Of a stretch of DNA of 64,000 nt, positions 45,679 through 54,773 are shown piece after piece (position 1 is the first letter of the stretch; each line of letters starts with the position of its first letter). Below the pieces are notes generated by a model, which saw only the letters and a program-made list of their open reading frames with translations, was not told the origin of the DNA and searched no databases. Location: positions 302,699 through 366,698 of the forward strand of contig NZ_ATYW01000001.1 in the NCBI RefSeq assembly GCF_000427885.1, in the 5' to 3' direction. This stretch comes from Glycomyces tenuis DSM 44171. GTDB lineage: Bacteria; Actinomycetota; Actinomycetes; Mycobacteriales; Micromonosporaceae. A program made the position numbers and the translations under genes.

Positions 45679-48177
45679 GTGCCTGAGAACAACCAAGACC
45701 AGCTGGACCTGACGGAGACCCACGGCCGCATCGACCCGATCGGCATCGACGTCGAGATGCAGCGCTCCTACCTCGACTACGCCATGAGCGTCATCGTCGG
45801 GCGTGCGCTGCCCGACGTCCGCGACGGCCTCAAGCCGGTCCACCGCAAGATCCTCTACGGGATGTACGACGGCGGCTACCGCTCCGACCGGGGCTACGTC
45901 AAGTGCTCCCGCGTCATCGGCGACGTCATGGGCCAGTACCACCCGCACGGCGACGGCGCGATCTACGACTCGCTCGTGCGCATGGCCCAGCACTGGAGCC
46001 TGCGGTACCCGCTCATCGACGGCCAGGGCAACTTCGGCTCGCCGGGCAACGACCCGGCCGCCGCGATGCGGTACACCGAGTGCCGCCTCGACCCGCTCGC
46101 GATGGAGATGCTCCGCGACATCGACGAGGAGTCGGTCGACTTCCAGCCGAACTACGACGGCAAGACCACCGAGCCGACGATCCTGCCTTCGCGGATCCCG
46201 AACCTGCTCGTCAACGGCTCCGAGGGCATCGCGGTCGGCATGGCCACCAAGATCCCGCCGCACAACCTCCGCGAGGTCGCCTCGGCCATCAACTGGTGCC
46301 TCGACCACCCCGAGGCCACCGAGGAGGAGGCCCTGGAGGCGATCATGGGCCTCATCACCGGCCCGGACTTCCCGACCGGCGCCACGGTCCTCGGCCGCGC
46401 CGCCATCGAGGACGCCTACCGCACCGGCCGCGGCTCGATCAAGATGCGCGCCGTCGTCGAGGTCGAGGAGGACGCCAAGGGCCGCGCCTGCCTGGTCGTC
46501 ACCGAGCTGCCCTACCAGGTCAACCCGGACAACCTCGCCGAGCGCATCGCCGAGCTCGTCAAGGACGGCAAGCTCACCGGCATCGCCGACATCCGCGACG
46601 AGTCCTCGGGGCGCACCGGCATGCGGATCGTGGTCGTGCTCAAGCGCGACGCCGTCCCGAAGGTCGTGCTGAACAACCTCTACAAGCACACCCAGCTCCA
46701 GGAGACCTTCGGCGCGAACATGCTGGCCCTGGTCGACGACGTGCCGCGCACGCTGAACATCGCCCAGATGGTGCGCTACTACGTCGCCCACCAGATCGAC
46801 GTCATCGTTCGGCGCACCCGCTACCGGCTGCGCAAGGCCGAGGAGCGCGCCCACATCCTGCGCGGTCTGGCCAAGGCGCTCGACCTGCTCGACGAGACCA
46901 TCGCGCTCATCCGCCGCTCGCCCTCGGCCGAGGAGTCGAAGGCCGGGCTCATGGAGCTGCTCGAGGTCGACGAGATCCAGGCGACGGCGATCCTCGACAT
47001 GCAGCTGCGCCGGCTCGCCGCCCTGGAGCGCCAGCGCATCGTCGACGAGCTCGTCGAGATCGAGACCAAGATCGCCGATCTGAACGACATCCTGGCCAAG
47101 CCCGAGCGGCAGCGCGCGATCGTCCGCGACGAGCTGGCCGCGGTCGTGCAGCGCTGGGGCGACGAGCGGCGCACGCAGATCCTGCCCGACGCCGGCGAGG
47201 TCTCGATGGAGGACCTCATCGCCCGCGAAGACATTGTGGTGACCATCACACACGGCGGCTACGTCAAGCGCACCAAGACCGACTCGTTCCGCTCGCAGAA
47301 GCGCGGCGGCAAGGGCGTCCAGGGCGCGCAGCTCAAGCAGGACGACATCGTCAGCCACTTCTTCGTGTGCACCACGCACGACTGGATCCTGTTCTTCACG
47401 AACAAGGGCCGCGTCTACCGGGCCAAGGCCTACGAGCTGCCCGAGGCGAGCCGCACCGCCCGAGGCCAGCACGTCGCCAACGTCCTGGCGTTCCAGCCGG
47501 ACGAGACGATCGCTCAGGTCATCCAGCTCCAGTCCTATGAGGCCGCCCCGTATCTGGTGCTCGCCACCCGGAACGGCCTGGTCAAAAAGAGCAAGCTGTC
47601 CGATTTCGACTCGCCGCGCACCGGCGGCATCGTCGGCATCAATCTGCGCGACGGCGATGAACTGGTCGGCGCCGCGCTCATCGAACCCGCCGATGACCTG
47701 CTGCTCGTCTCCCGCAAGGCCCAGGCGATCCGCTTCCAGGCCTCCGACGAATCGCTGCGTCCGATGGGCCGCGCCACGAGCGGTGTGATCGGAATGCGAT
47801 TCGTGGGAGATGACGAATTGCTCACCATGATCGTGCTGCGCGATAATATGGACATCCTCGTGGCCACCAGCCGCGGGTATGCGAAACGGACTCCGGTCGA
47901 GGCGTATCCGCAGCAGGGCCGCGGCGGCAAGGGCGTCCTGACAGCGAAGATCACGGAACGACGTGGTGATCTGGTGGGGGCGCTGTCCGTGACGCCGGAG
48001 GACGAGCTGTTCGCGATCACTTCGGAAGGGGGCGTCATCAGGACACCGGCGAAGCCGGTCCGCAGGACTACGGACCGCAACACCATGGGTGTGAAGCTGA
48101 TCGACCTGCCCGAAGAGGTCTCGTTGCTCGCCATCACCAAGAGCGCCGAAGAACCCGATGATGGGCAGGACGAGTAG
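45679..48177 (+). CDS. gyrA: DNA gyrase subunit A
   Basis: An 832-residue GyrA. The DNA-cleavage tyrosine is Tyr132 in [10 protein letters not shown]. The quinolone region is [20 protein letters not shown]; Gly93 aligns with Escherichia coli Ser83 and Mycobacterium Ala90. The coiled coil and a C-terminal beta-pinwheel follow, with the GyrA-box-like [10 protein letters not shown] and a second QGRGGKGVL. It forms the A2B2 gyrase with GyrB. The GTG start is right after AAGGAAG. DUF3566 follows directly. Confidence 0.97.
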   Translation: MPENNQDQLDLTETHGRIDPIGIDVEMQRSYLDYAMSVIVGRALPDVRDGLKPVHRKILYGMYDGGYRSDRGYVKCSRVIGDVMGQYHPHGDGAIYDSLVRMAQHWSLRYPLIDGQGNFGSPGNDPAAAMRYTECRLDPLAMEMLRDIDEESVDFQPNYDGKTTEPTILPSRIPNLLVNGSEGIAVGMATKIPPHNLREVASAINWCLDHPEATEEEALEAIMGLITGPDFPTGATVLGRAAIEDAYRTGRGSIKMRAVVEVEEDAKGRACLVVTELPYQVNPDNLAERIAELVKDGKLTGIADIRDESSGRTGMRIVVVLKRDAVPKVVLNNLYKHTQLQETFGANMLALVDDVPRTLNIAQMVRYYVAHQIDVIVRRTRYRLRKAEERAHILRGLAKALDLLDETIALIRRSPSAEESKAGLMELLEVDEIQATAILDMQLRRLAALERQRIVDELVEIETKIADLNDILAKPERQRAIVRDELAAVVQRWGDERRTQILPDAGEVSMEDLIAREDIVVTITHGGYVKRTKTDSFRSQKRGGKGVQGAQLKQDDIVSHFFVCTTHDWILFFTNKGRVYRAKAYELPEASRTARGQHVANVLAFQPDETIAQVIQLQSYEAAPYLVLATRNGLVKKSKLSDFDSPRTGGIVGINLRDGDELVGAALIEPADDLLLVSRKAQAIRFQASDESLRPMGRATSGVIGMRFVGDDELLTMIVLRDNMDILVATSRGYAKRTPVEAYPQQGRGGKGVLTAKITERRGDLVGALSVTPEDELFAITSEGGVIRTPAKPVRRTTDRNTMGVKLIDLPEEVSLLAITKSAEEPDDGQDE

Positions 48178-48843
48178 ATGACGGAAGCGAAGGCTACCGC
48201 TGCGGAGACCGAGCGCGATGAGCAGCTCGAGGCGGCGCCCGATCCGGTCGAGCATTCGAAGGACGGCGGTGGGTCGCCGTCTTCGGCCGACGAGGACAAG
48301 ACGCTGACGATCCGCCGCCCGCCGGGGATGACCCCGCCGCCGGTCACGCCGGAGGCGATCCCCCAGATGCAGACGCCGCCGCCGCCGGCCGCCGGCGTGG
48401 CGAGTTCCGCGCGGGTCGCCGACGCGGTCCGCGCCGCCAGGGCCGCCGTGTCGCAGGCCGCCGCGCGCGGCCCGCGCCGGGCGAGACTCAGGCTCAAGCG
48501 GATCGACCCGTGGTCGGTCATGAAGTTCTCCTTCGCCGTGTCGATCGTGCTGTTCATCGTGATGGTGGTCGCCACCACGGTGCTGTACATCGCGCTCGAC
48601 GCGATGGGCGTCTTCGACACCGTCAACGACATGCTGGCGATGCTCATGGGCACCTCGAGCGACACCGGCATCGACACGGAGAACTTCCGGATCACCGCGA
48701 AGGGCGTCATAGGGGCGGCCGCGCTGCTCGGTGTGGTGAACATGGTGCTGTTCACGGCGCTGGCGACGCTCGGGGCCTTCATCTACAACGTGTGCGCCGA
48801 CCTGGTCGGCGGCGTCGAGGTCACCCTCGCCGAACGAGACTAG
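48178..48843 (+). CDS. DUF3566 membrane protein
   Basis: A 221-residue protein whose ATG abuts the gyrA stop. It has an acidic and Pro-rich cytoplasmic N-terminus of about 95 residues, then the DUF3566 core: ARLRLKRIDPWSVMKFSFAVSIVLFIVMVV and a second helix pair (GVIGAAALLGVVNMVLFTALATLGAFIYNVCADLVGG). The equivalent Rv0007 follows gyrA in Mycobacterium. Function unknown; the conserved position suggests envelope or division roles. Confidence 0.85.
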   Translation: MTEAKATAAETERDEQLEAAPDPVEHSKDGGGSPSSADEDKTLTIRRPPGMTPPPVTPEAIPQMQTPPPPAAGVASSARVADAVRAARAAVSQAAARGPRRARLRLKRIDPWSVMKFSFAVSIVLFIVMVVATTVLYIALDAMGVFDTVNDMLAMLMGTSSDTGIDTENFRITAKGVIGAAALLGVVNMVLFTALATLGAFIYNVCADLVGGVEVTLAERD

Positions 48844-48844
48844 G

Positions 48845-48893
48845 CACGGCCGGCGGCCCGTCGGACCTCTCGCGGGTCCGGCGGGCCGCCGTG
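48845..48893 (+). terminator. Hairpin after the gyrBA-DUF3566 operon
   Basis: GCGGCCCGTCGGACC at 48853-48867 pairs with 48875-48889 with one wobble, inside a weaker CACGGC/GCCGTG outer stem. It begins right after the stop codon. The rest of 48844-49138 shows only a possible tRNA promoter (TAACCT at 49094-49099). Confidence 0.75.
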
Positions 48894-49138
48894 TTGTGCG
48901 CCCGGGTCCCGCGCCGTTCGCGAACCGTGGCGCTCGCCGGTGGCGGTGACGGGGGTTCGATCTCGCGATGGCCGAGCCGCCGGTATCGCGCTTGCAGACG
49001 GGTGCCGCGGACCGTAGGCTCGGGAACGCGGGCGGCCGTGACGGCCGTCCCTTCCCAGAGGGGGCCGGGTTCGCATTGCTTCCCCTGGTGGGGTAACCTT
49101 TCTCAGCGTTGCCGGACAGGCGATGCGGCACCTGACGA

Positions 49139-49212
49139 GGGCGTATAGCTCAGGTGGTTAGAGCGTTGAGCTGATAACTCAAAGGTCCCAAGTTCGAGTC
49201 TTGGTACGCCCA
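49139..49212 (+). tRNA. ileT: tRNA-Ile (anticodon GAT)
   Basis: A 74-nt tRNA. The acceptor GGGCGTA pairs with TACGCCC at 49205-49211 and the discriminator is A49212. The anticodon stem TTGAG/CTCAA encloses GAT at 49173-49175. The T arm is AGTTCGAGT. CCA is not encoded. It lies downstream of gyrA, as in Mycobacterium. Confidence 0.97.
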
Positions 49213-49287
49213 CCGAATGAAATCCCAGCTTCGGCCGTATGCCGGGCTGGGATTTCCGTTTACCCGGGCGACCGCGCTGAACCGGTG

Positions 49288-49977
49288 CTATGCCGTCAGC
49301 GCGGTCGCCAGTTCGTCCAGCCCGCTGAACCGCCGGTCGAAGACGTCGGTGCGCTTCGGCGGATCCCCGACCGGTCGCTCGACGTAGGCGGTCCGCATCC
49401 CCCCGGCCTGCGCCCCGCGGAGGTCCCAGGCGTGGGCTGCCACCATGAGCACCCGTTCCGGCGGGCACCCGGCGGTGTCGACGGCGAGCCGGTAGACCTC
49501 CGGCGCCGGCTTGTAGGCCATGACGGCTTCGCTCGACAAGGCCTGGTGCCAGCGCAGCCCGGCATGTGCGCCCAGCCGCAGCAGCGTGGTGCCCCCGGCG
49601 TTGGAGAGCCCGAGCACGGGCAGCCGCTGCGCGAGCCGCTCGAGAGCGCCGACCGAGTCGCCCCAGGCGGGCAGGCGCCGACTCGCCGTGGCCAGCCGGG
49701 CGACGGCCGCCGGATCGTCGAGCCCGGCACGGTCGGCCACCCGTCCGGCGGCCTCCCGGTCGAGGACCTCGGTGTTGACGTACGCGCGGCGTCCCTGCCC
49801 GATGCGCCGCTGCTCGAGTTCGACATGCCGCTGCCACACCGTGAGCAGCTCCTCGACGGACGCGTCGTCGGAGGCGGGCACCGCGTCGCGAATCTCCGCT
49901 CGAAGCCCGCCGGGTTCGTCGACCAGCGTGCCGAGGACGTCGAAGACGACGACCTCGATGTCGAGGGTTTCGGCCAT
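49288..49977 (-). CDS. HAD superfamily hydrolase, haloacid dehalogenase type II-like
   Basis: A 229-residue HAD. Motif I is VVFDVLGTLVDE (nucleophile Asp). The GLSNAG motif II region, AYKPAPEVYRLAVD with the motif III lysine, and VLMVAAHAWDLRGAQAGGMRTAYVERP match 2-haloacid dehalogenases. Motif I has D-V-L rather than the D-x-D of phosphatases, favouring dehalogenase-type chemistry. Start ATG 49977 has GGGAG upstream. Divergent from the CGNR regulator, sharing an 82-bp operator region. Confidence 0.85.
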   Translation of the reverse strand: MAETLDIEVVVFDVLGTLVDEPGGLRAEIRDAVPASDDASVEELLTVWQRHVELEQRRIGQGRRAYVNTEVLDREAAGRVADRAGLDDPAAVARLATASRRLPAWGDSVGALERLAQRLPVLGLSNAGGTTLLRLGAHAGLRWHQALSSEAVMAYKPAPEVYRLAVDTAGCPPERVLMVAAHAWDLRGAQAGGMRTAYVERPVGDPPKRTDVFDRRFSGLDELATALTA

Positions 49978-50059
49978 GAGTGCTCCCGTTCGCATTGTCG
50001 TCACCGGTTCAACAGGTGACGATCTTGCCATCCGCTTCATCACCGGTCAAGATGGTGAC
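49978..50059. promoter_or_regulatory. Divergent HAD/CGNR promoter with two identical-type operators
   Basis: Inverted repeats TCACC-N9-GGTGA occur at 50001-50019 (TCACCGGTTCAACAGGTGA) and 50040-50058 (TCACCGGTCAAGATGGTGA), 39 bp apart. The CGNR promoter is TTGCCA (50025-50030), 17 bp, CAAGAT (50048-50053), then 6 nt to GTG 50060. The HAD promoter likely uses GACAAT (plus 49994-49999). Each operator overlaps one promoter. Confidence 0.7.
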
Positions 50060-50632
50060 GTGGATTTCGCGTTCGTGAGCGGCAACCCGGCCCTGGACCT
50101 GGCCGGCACCGTGACGTCGCGTCGAGACGAGCCCATCGAGCTCTTGGCCGTGCCCGCGGACCTCGAGCGGTGGGTCGCCGAATGCGACGAGCTCCCCGAC
50201 CGGGTCACCGCCGACTCGGCCGCCTTCGAGTCCGCGCTGTCACTGCGGGAGGCGATCTACCGACTCGCGTGCGACCGCGTGCTCGATCGGCCCTTCGATC
50301 CGGGCGGCCTCGAGATCGTCAACAACGCGGCCGCGGGGCCGATGCCCGCGATCGAGCTCAGCGACGCGGGGCTGCGCATGTCGGGGGACCTCCGCGCGGT
50401 GCTCTCCCAGATAGCCAGGAGCGCTGTCGCCGTGCTCGCCGATCCCGGCGCCCGTCTCAAGGAGTGCGGTCGCACCGGCTGCACTCGCATCTATCTCGAC
50501 CGTTCACGCGGCGCCCGGCGCACCTGGTGCGGGATGGACGAGTGCGGCAACCGCGTCAAGGCCGCGGCCTATCGGGCCCGCAGACGGGCTTTGGCCACGG
50601 CCGAGGGGAACGGGTCCGAGGGAACCGCTTGA
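50060..50632 (+). CDS. CGNR zinc-finger / ABATE domain transcriptional regulator
   Basis: A 190-residue protein. The N-terminal ABATE domain begins FAFVSGNPALDLAGTVTSRRDEP. The C-terminal CGNR zinc finger is ECGRTGCTRIYLDRSRG ... WCGMDECGNRVKAAAYRAR, with four cysteines and the CGNR tetrad. The family are stress-linked DNA-binding regulators. I place the start at GTG 50060, because upstream DNA is occupied by operators and a matched -35/-10 pair exactly 6 nt away; an ATG at 49976 is in frame but would put the operators inside the gene. Confidence 0.85.
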   Translation: MDFAFVSGNPALDLAGTVTSRRDEPIELLAVPADLERWVAECDELPDRVTADSAAFESALSLREAIYRLACDRVLDRPFDPGGLEIVNNAAAGPMPAIELSDAGLRMSGDLRAVLSQIARSAVAVLADPGARLKECGRTGCTRIYLDRSRGARRTWCGMDECGNRVKAAAYRARRRALATAEGNGSEGTA

Positions 50633-50833
50633 CACCGATGCTCGCCGACGAGGCGCGGGAGCGCCCGCCTGGTCGTCTCGCACTGATTCCTTAGGCCGGT
50701 TTACGACTCGCAGAGCCGTCGAGCTGGCCCGGGGGGCGGGCATGGCGGTGTTCGCTATGCTGAGTCGCATCGTGCAATGTCGAACGGGACATTGCTGTAC
50801 GCGGCAAGCTCTGGTATTAGGGGGCCTGGGTCC

Positions 50834-50965
50834 ATGTGGAAGAAACTGTTGATCGTCGCCGGTGTCGCGACCGTCGCCGTAGTGGTGGCCAAGAAGGTCA
50901 AGGCCATCAACGACGAGCGCACCCTGTGGCACGAGGCCACGACCTCCGCCGAAGACATTCGCTGA
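50834..50965 (+). CDS. DLW-39 family small protein
   Basis: A 43-residue protein: MWKKLLIVAGVATVAVVVAK, then basic KVKAINDER and TLWHEATTSAEDIR. It has one membrane helix and the LW-EAT tail that characterises the actinobacterial DLW-39 family, found beside gyrA and the tRNA-Ala/Ile genes. Function is unknown. It starts at ATG 50834. Its promoter may be TATGCT at 50756-50761. Upstream 50633-50755 shows nothing. Confidence 0.85.
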   Translation: MWKKLLIVAGVATVAVVVAKKVKAINDERTLWHEATTSAEDIR

Positions 50966-51063
50966 CGAAAGGCGTTAGCCAACTCACTGCGTTCCGGGTA
51001 TCCTCGCTGGTGCGATGAGCACGGCGGGGATACTCGTACGGTCGCGACCCCCCAGGGGTCGAC

Positions 51064-51139
51064 GGGGCTATAGCTCAATTGGCAGAGCACCTGCTTTGCA
51101 AGCAGGAGGTTAGGGGTTCGATTCCCCTTGGCTCCACCA
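51064..51139 (+). tRNA. alaT: tRNA-Ala (anticodon TGC)
   Basis: A 76-nt tRNA. The acceptor GGGGCTA pairs with TGGCTCC (51129-51135, wobbles allowed). The anticodon stem CCTGC/GCAGG encloses TGC at 51097-51099. The T arm is GGGGTTCGATTCCCC. The discriminator A51136 is followed by an encoded CCA, unlike the other two tRNAs in the window. Confidence 0.97.
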
Positions 51140-51326
51140 TCGGCCGGTAAACGGCCTGTTCAGACGCACATTGTGTAGTTGGTTCGGTCGCGTATTCGGT
51201 CAGTCCGCAATTCCCGTGCGGATTCTGTACGGGTCAGGTGGACATCTGCGCCGCCCGGTGAGCGTCGAGGGCGTCGGCGACTTCCCCCACGCGGGCCGGG
51301 AACAGGCTCGCGGAGCGAGTCCGGAC

Positions 51327-52262
51327 ATGGAGTCGGATCCGTCGAGTGGCCCGAAGGGTGTTGGGGTGGCGGCAGACGCAGTCGAGGAGTTCGAGCGGCA
51401 TCGCTCGAGACTGTTCGGCCTGGCCTATCGGATGCTGGGATCGGCCGAGGAGGCCGAGGACGTTGTCCAAGAGGTGTTCGTCCGTTGGCACCGTGCGAGC
51501 CGGGTCGAGTCACCGTGGGCGTGGCTGGCGAAGGTCGCCACCAACTTGTGCGTGAACCGGTTGACGTCCGCGCGGATGCGCCGGGAGCGCTATGTGGGCT
51601 TCTGGCTGCCCGAGCCGGTGCTGACCGCCGACGGGGCGCTGGGCCCATTGGACAGGGCCGAGCAGCGGGAGCTGGTGTCGATGGCCTTCCTCGTGCTGCT
51701 CGAACGGCTGAACCCCATGGAGCGGGCGGTGTTCGTGCTGCGTGAGGCGTTCGCGTACAGCCACCGGGAGGTGGCCGAGGTCATCGATTCATCCGAGGCG
51801 AACTCGCGGCAGTTGTACGCCCGCGCTCGAAAGCGCCTGGCCGAAGCCCGCGGCGGTGCCGATCGCCGGGCGGAGCCGGTCGCTCGGCCCGACCTCATGG
51901 AGCGGTTTCTGGCCGCCGCGGAGCACGGGGACCTGGAGTCGCTGGAGCGGGTGCTGGCCGAGGACGTGACCGTGTGGGTGGACGGCGGCGGCCGTGTCGG
52001 CGTGGCCCGGCGGCCGATCCTCGGCGCACACCGGGTGGCCCGCTATCTGGCGGGATCGTTCAAGCTCGCCGGTGGGCGGGTGCGGTTGTCGGTCTCGGAG
52101 GTGAACGGCGCGCCGGGCCTGCTGGCCTCGACCGGGGAGGCGCTGATCGGTGTGCTGGTCCCAGAGATCGTGGGGGACCGCATCGTCGGAATTCGCATCA
52201 TCGCCAACCCCGAGAAGCTTCGGCTGTCACATTCCGCCGGCCTATCCGGTTCTTTACCGTGA
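51327..52262 (+). CDS. ECF41-type RNA polymerase sigma factor (SigJ-like) with SnoaL-like C-terminal domain
   Basis: A 311-residue sigma factor. Region 2 is EEFERHRSRLFGLAYRMLGSAEEAEDVVQEVFVRW. Region 4 is RLNPMERAVFVLREAFAYSHREVAEVIDSSEANSRQLYARARKRL. A C-terminal SnoaL-like extension has DGGGR and NPEKL, matching the DGGGK/NPDKL landmarks of ECF41, which regulate sigma activity without an anti-sigma factor. The typical ECF41 partner is an oxidoreductase, epimerase or decarboxylase gene next door, and an epimerase-like gene follows. Start ATG 51327 is near the domain; longer frames have no support. Confidence 0.88.
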   Translation: MESDPSSGPKGVGVAADAVEEFERHRSRLFGLAYRMLGSAEEAEDVVQEVFVRWHRASRVESPWAWLAKVATNLCVNRLTSARMRRERYVGFWLPEPVLTADGALGPLDRAEQRELVSMAFLVLLERLNPMERAVFVLREAFAYSHREVAEVIDSSEANSRQLYARARKRLAEARGGADRRAEPVARPDLMERFLAAAEHGDLESLERVLAEDVTVWVDGGGRVGVARRPILGAHRVARYLAGSFKLAGGRVRLSVSEVNGAPGLLASTGEALIGVLVPEIVGDRIVGIRIIANPEKLRLSHSAGLSGSLP

Positions 52263-52355
52263 CCGCGCGCCGGGCTTCGGTGCGCGGCGGTGGCTCGACA
52301 GCCGCGCGAGGCCGGCGGATCCGGCATCGCGCCTTATGCGAGGAGGTTTCGACCG

Positions 52356-53099
52356 GTGGCAGATCCGATTCTCGTGACAGGAGGGACCGGCAGACTCGGT
52401 CCCGCGCTCGTGTCGCGGCTGGCCGCGGCCGGCAATGCGGTCCGGGTGCTCAGTCGCGTCCCTTCGCCGAAGGAGTGGAGGTTCCAGGGCGACCTGCTCA
52501 CCGGCGAAGGGCTGGAGGCGGCCCTGGACGGCGTGGGCACGGTCGTCCACTGTGCGACCAGCAACGGCCGCAAGGACGTCGACATCACACGCAATCTCAT
52601 CCGAGCGGCGGCGCGAGCCGGGCGCCCGCACCTCTGCTATGCGTCCATCGTCGGCGTCGACCGGGTGAACCTGCCCTATTACCGGGTGAAGCGGGCGTGT
52701 GAGCGGCTCGTCGAGCACTCCGGCCTGCCGTGGACGATCCAGCGCACGACCCAGTTCCACGAGCTCGTCGTCTGGATATGCGCCGTGCAGCGACGGCTGC
52801 CGGTGATCCTGGTGCCCCGCGGCGTCGACCTGCAGCCCGTCGACGCCGGTGAGGTGGCCGCCCGCCTGACCGGGCTGGCGGGCGCGCCGCCGTCCGGGCG
52901 GGTGCCGGACATGGGCGGCCCCGAGATCCGTCCCCTCGCCGACCTGGCCCGCGCCTGTGCCCGCTCGCGTTCCCTCCGCCGGCCGGTGGCGCCGGTGCCG
53001 ATGGCCGGCTTCGGCATGCGCGGCTTTCGCGAAGGGGCGCACCTGACGCCGGGCCACGCCGACGGGCGGATCACCTTCGACCAGTTCCTCGCCGCATGA
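52356..53099 (+). CDS. NAD(P)-binding epimerase/SDR-like protein, ECF41 partner
   Basis: A 247-residue atypical SDR starting DPILVTGGTGRLGPALVSRL, the GGTGxxG NAD(P)-binding loop, with DGVGTVVHCATSNGRKDVDIT and ASIVGVDRVNLPYYRVKRACERLVE. The Y-x3-K pair (YRVK) resembles NmrA/epimerase-like reductases. As the conserved type of gene next to ECF41 sigma factors it is probably a target of the upstream sigma. GTG 52356 has AGGAGG about 9 nt upstream. It overlaps the next gene by 4 bp. Confidence 0.82.
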   Translation: MADPILVTGGTGRLGPALVSRLAAAGNAVRVLSRVPSPKEWRFQGDLLTGEGLEAALDGVGTVVHCATSNGRKDVDITRNLIRAAARAGRPHLCYASIVGVDRVNLPYYRVKRACERLVEHSGLPWTIQRTTQFHELVVWICAVQRRLPVILVPRGVDLQPVDAGEVAARLTGLAGAPPSGRVPDMGGPEIRPLADLARACARSRSLRRPVAPVPMAGFGMRGFREGAHLTPGHADGRITFDQFLAA

Positions 53100-53536
53100 G
53101 CGCCCGCATCTGGCTCCGCTCGGGACTGGCCTTCCTCGCCGTGGTGCAGTTCGCCGTGGGGTGCTGGGCGTTGGTGCTCCCCCGCTCGTTCTTCGACATC
53201 CCCTGGGTGGGCATGCGCATGCCGTACAACGCGCACCTGATGATGGACTACGGCGCGATGAGTCTGGCGACCTCGGTGGTGCTGGGCGTGAGCGCGGTCG
53301 TCATGGGGCGGATCATGACCCGGACGGCGCTCGCCGTGTACCTGGTGTTCGCCGTGCCGCACTTGGCGATCCACCTCTCTATGCTGCACCATCTCAAACC
53401 CGATGAGCGCATGCCGCTGGTGATCGCGCTCGCGGCGGCCGTCGCGATCCCGCTGGCGCTGCTGCCGTTGACCGGCCGGGACGTCGAGGGGCGGCGGCGC
53501 GACCCGGTCGATCACACCGACGACGGTGCCGCCTGA
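53096..53536 (+). CDS. Small polytopic membrane protein, unknown function
   Basis: A 146-residue protein with four hydrophobic helices (about 8-28, 50-72, 78-97 and 105-122) and a charged C-terminal tail. The first loop carries RSFFDIPWVGMRMPYNAHLMMDYG. I do not recognise a named family. It starts on the ATGA overlap with the epimerase-like gene, so it belongs to the ECF41 operon. Confidence 0.75.
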   Translation: MSARIWLRSGLAFLAVVQFAVGCWALVLPRSFFDIPWVGMRMPYNAHLMMDYGAMSLATSVVLGVSAVVMGRIMTRTALAVYLVFAVPHLAIHLSMLHHLKPDERMPLVIALAAAVAIPLALLPLTGRDVEGRRRDPVDHTDDGAA

Positions 53537-53572
53537 GCGGCTTCCGGGACGGACACGATGCGTCAGGAGCAC

Positions 53573-54136
53573 TTACTCCGCGGGCGGCAGGGTCGGGTGG
53601 GCGGTGGGGTAGATGCCGATCGCGAACCCGTAGGTGGTCTCGCCGGATCTCGGCAGTCGGTCGAACTCCTCGACCAGTTCGGCCATGCGGCCCCAGAACT
53701 CGGAGACCTGGTCCTCGGTGATGCGCGCGTGCCGGATGAAGCCCCAGAGCCTTCCCTCCTCGAACGCCGCAGCGGACTCGCGGGCGGCCACCTCGAAATC
53801 GTTGAAGTCTCCGGATGCCGCCGCGCCGGCAGGCGACGGCTCGGCCGTCACGTAGAACAGGCGCGCGGTGCGTCCGTAGAAGCGCTCTTCGATCGCCCGC
53901 ACCTTCCGGGTGCGCACCACTTGGAGCAGGCCGTTGCGGGCGAGCACGTCCACGTGGTGCGCGACCGTGCTCTTGGGACGTTCGAGCGCGGTCGCGAGCT
54001 CGGTGACGGTCGCGGCCCGCTCGTGGAGGAGCTGCAGGATCGTGGTGCGGAGCGGGTGGCCGATGGCCTTCACCTGGGCCGGCTCGGTCAAGGCCATCCG
54101 GTCGGCGAGCTCGTAGTCCGGGGGCTTGTCCGTCAT
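53573..54136 (-). CDS. ArsR-type winged-helix transcriptional regulator
   Basis: A 187-residue protein. The winged helix is AIGHPLRTTILQLLHERAATVTELATALERPKSTVAHHVDVLARNGLLQVVRTRKVRAIEERFYGRTA, as in ArsR/HTH_20 proteins. A 90-residue C-terminal domain of unknown ligand follows. No metal-binding cysteines are present. It is divergent from the dienelactone-hydrolase-like gene across 67 bp, which it may control. Start ATG 54136 opens MTDKPPDYEL. Confidence 0.85.
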   Translation of the reverse strand: MTDKPPDYELADRMALTEPAQVKAIGHPLRTTILQLLHERAATVTELATALERPKSTVAHHVDVLARNGLLQVVRTRKVRAIEERFYGRTARLFYVTAEPSPAGAAASGDFNDFEVAARESAAAFEEGRLWGFIRHARITEDQVSEFWGRMAELVEEFDRLPRSGETTYGFAIGIYPTAHPTLPPAE

Positions 54137-54203
54137 GACAAAACAGACTAGCATCGTGGAATGATCCAAAAAAGTAGTTCAATCGGGAAGTGGAGCCGCT
54201 GAC

Positions 54204-54773
54204 ATGGCCGAAGTACTGCTGTACCACCACATCCAGGGCCTGACGGACGGAGTGCGGGCCTTCGCCGACGAGCTGCGGCAGGCCGGCCACACCGTGCACA
54301 CCCCCGACCTGTTCGACGGCCGCACGTTCGGCAGCATCGAGGAGGGGTTCGAATTCACGAGCGACACGGGCTTCGACGCGATCCGCGAGCGCGGCGCCGC
54401 CGCGGCGGACGAGCTCGGGACCGAGCTCGTCTACGCCGGATTCTCCTTCGGCGTGATGATCGCCCAGCGACTCGCGCAGACTCGGCCCGGCGCCCGCGGG
54501 GCGCTGCTCATGCACTCCTGCATCCCGGTCGCGGAGTTCGGGAAAGCCTGGCCCGAGGGGGTGCCGGTGCAGATCCACGGCAAGGAGGGCGACGAGTTCT
54601 TCAACGAGGACCTGCCGGCGGCACGCGAACTCGCCGACTCCACAAGCGACGCCGAGCTGTTCGTCTACCCCGGCGATCAGCACCTCTTCGCCGACTCCTC
54701 GCTCGACGCGTACGACCCGGAGGCGTCCGCGCTGCTCACCGAGCGGGTCAGGGCGTTCCTCGCCGCGGTCTGA
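54204..54773 (+). CDS. Dienelactone hydrolase family protein
   Basis: A 189-residue alpha/beta hydrolase. The nucleophile elbow GFSFGVMIAQRL has serine where dienelactone hydrolases have cysteine. The histidine is probably in YPGDQHLFAD, and an acidic residue in EGDEFFNED precedes it. A small cytosolic esterase with unknown substrate. It probably answers to the divergent ArsR-type regulator. Downstream 54774-55054 is gene-free. Confidence 0.8.
   Translation: MAEVLLYHHIQGLTDGVRAFADELRQAGHTVHTPDLFDGRTFGSIEEGFEFTSDTGFDAIRERGAAAADELGTELVYAGFSFGVMIAQRLAQTRPGARGALLMHSCIPVAEFGKAWPEGVPVQIHGKEGDEFFNEDLPAARELADSTSDAELFVYPGDQHLFADSSLDAYDPEASALLTERVRAFLAAV

Noticed and set aside
45658-49131. A 1157-codon minus-strand frame
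   Set aside because: Shadow of gyrA, which has clear catalytic motifs on the other strand.
49139-51139. tRNA-Ile and tRNA-Ala close together, as in rRNA operon spacers
   Set aside because: No rRNA sequence around them; protein genes lie between them, as in the gyrA-ileT-alaT order of other actinobacteria.
52225-52231. TGTCACA, resembling an ECF41 -35 element upstream of the epimerase-like gene
   Set aside because: No CGTC-type -10 at the expected spacing of about 16 bp; left as chance.
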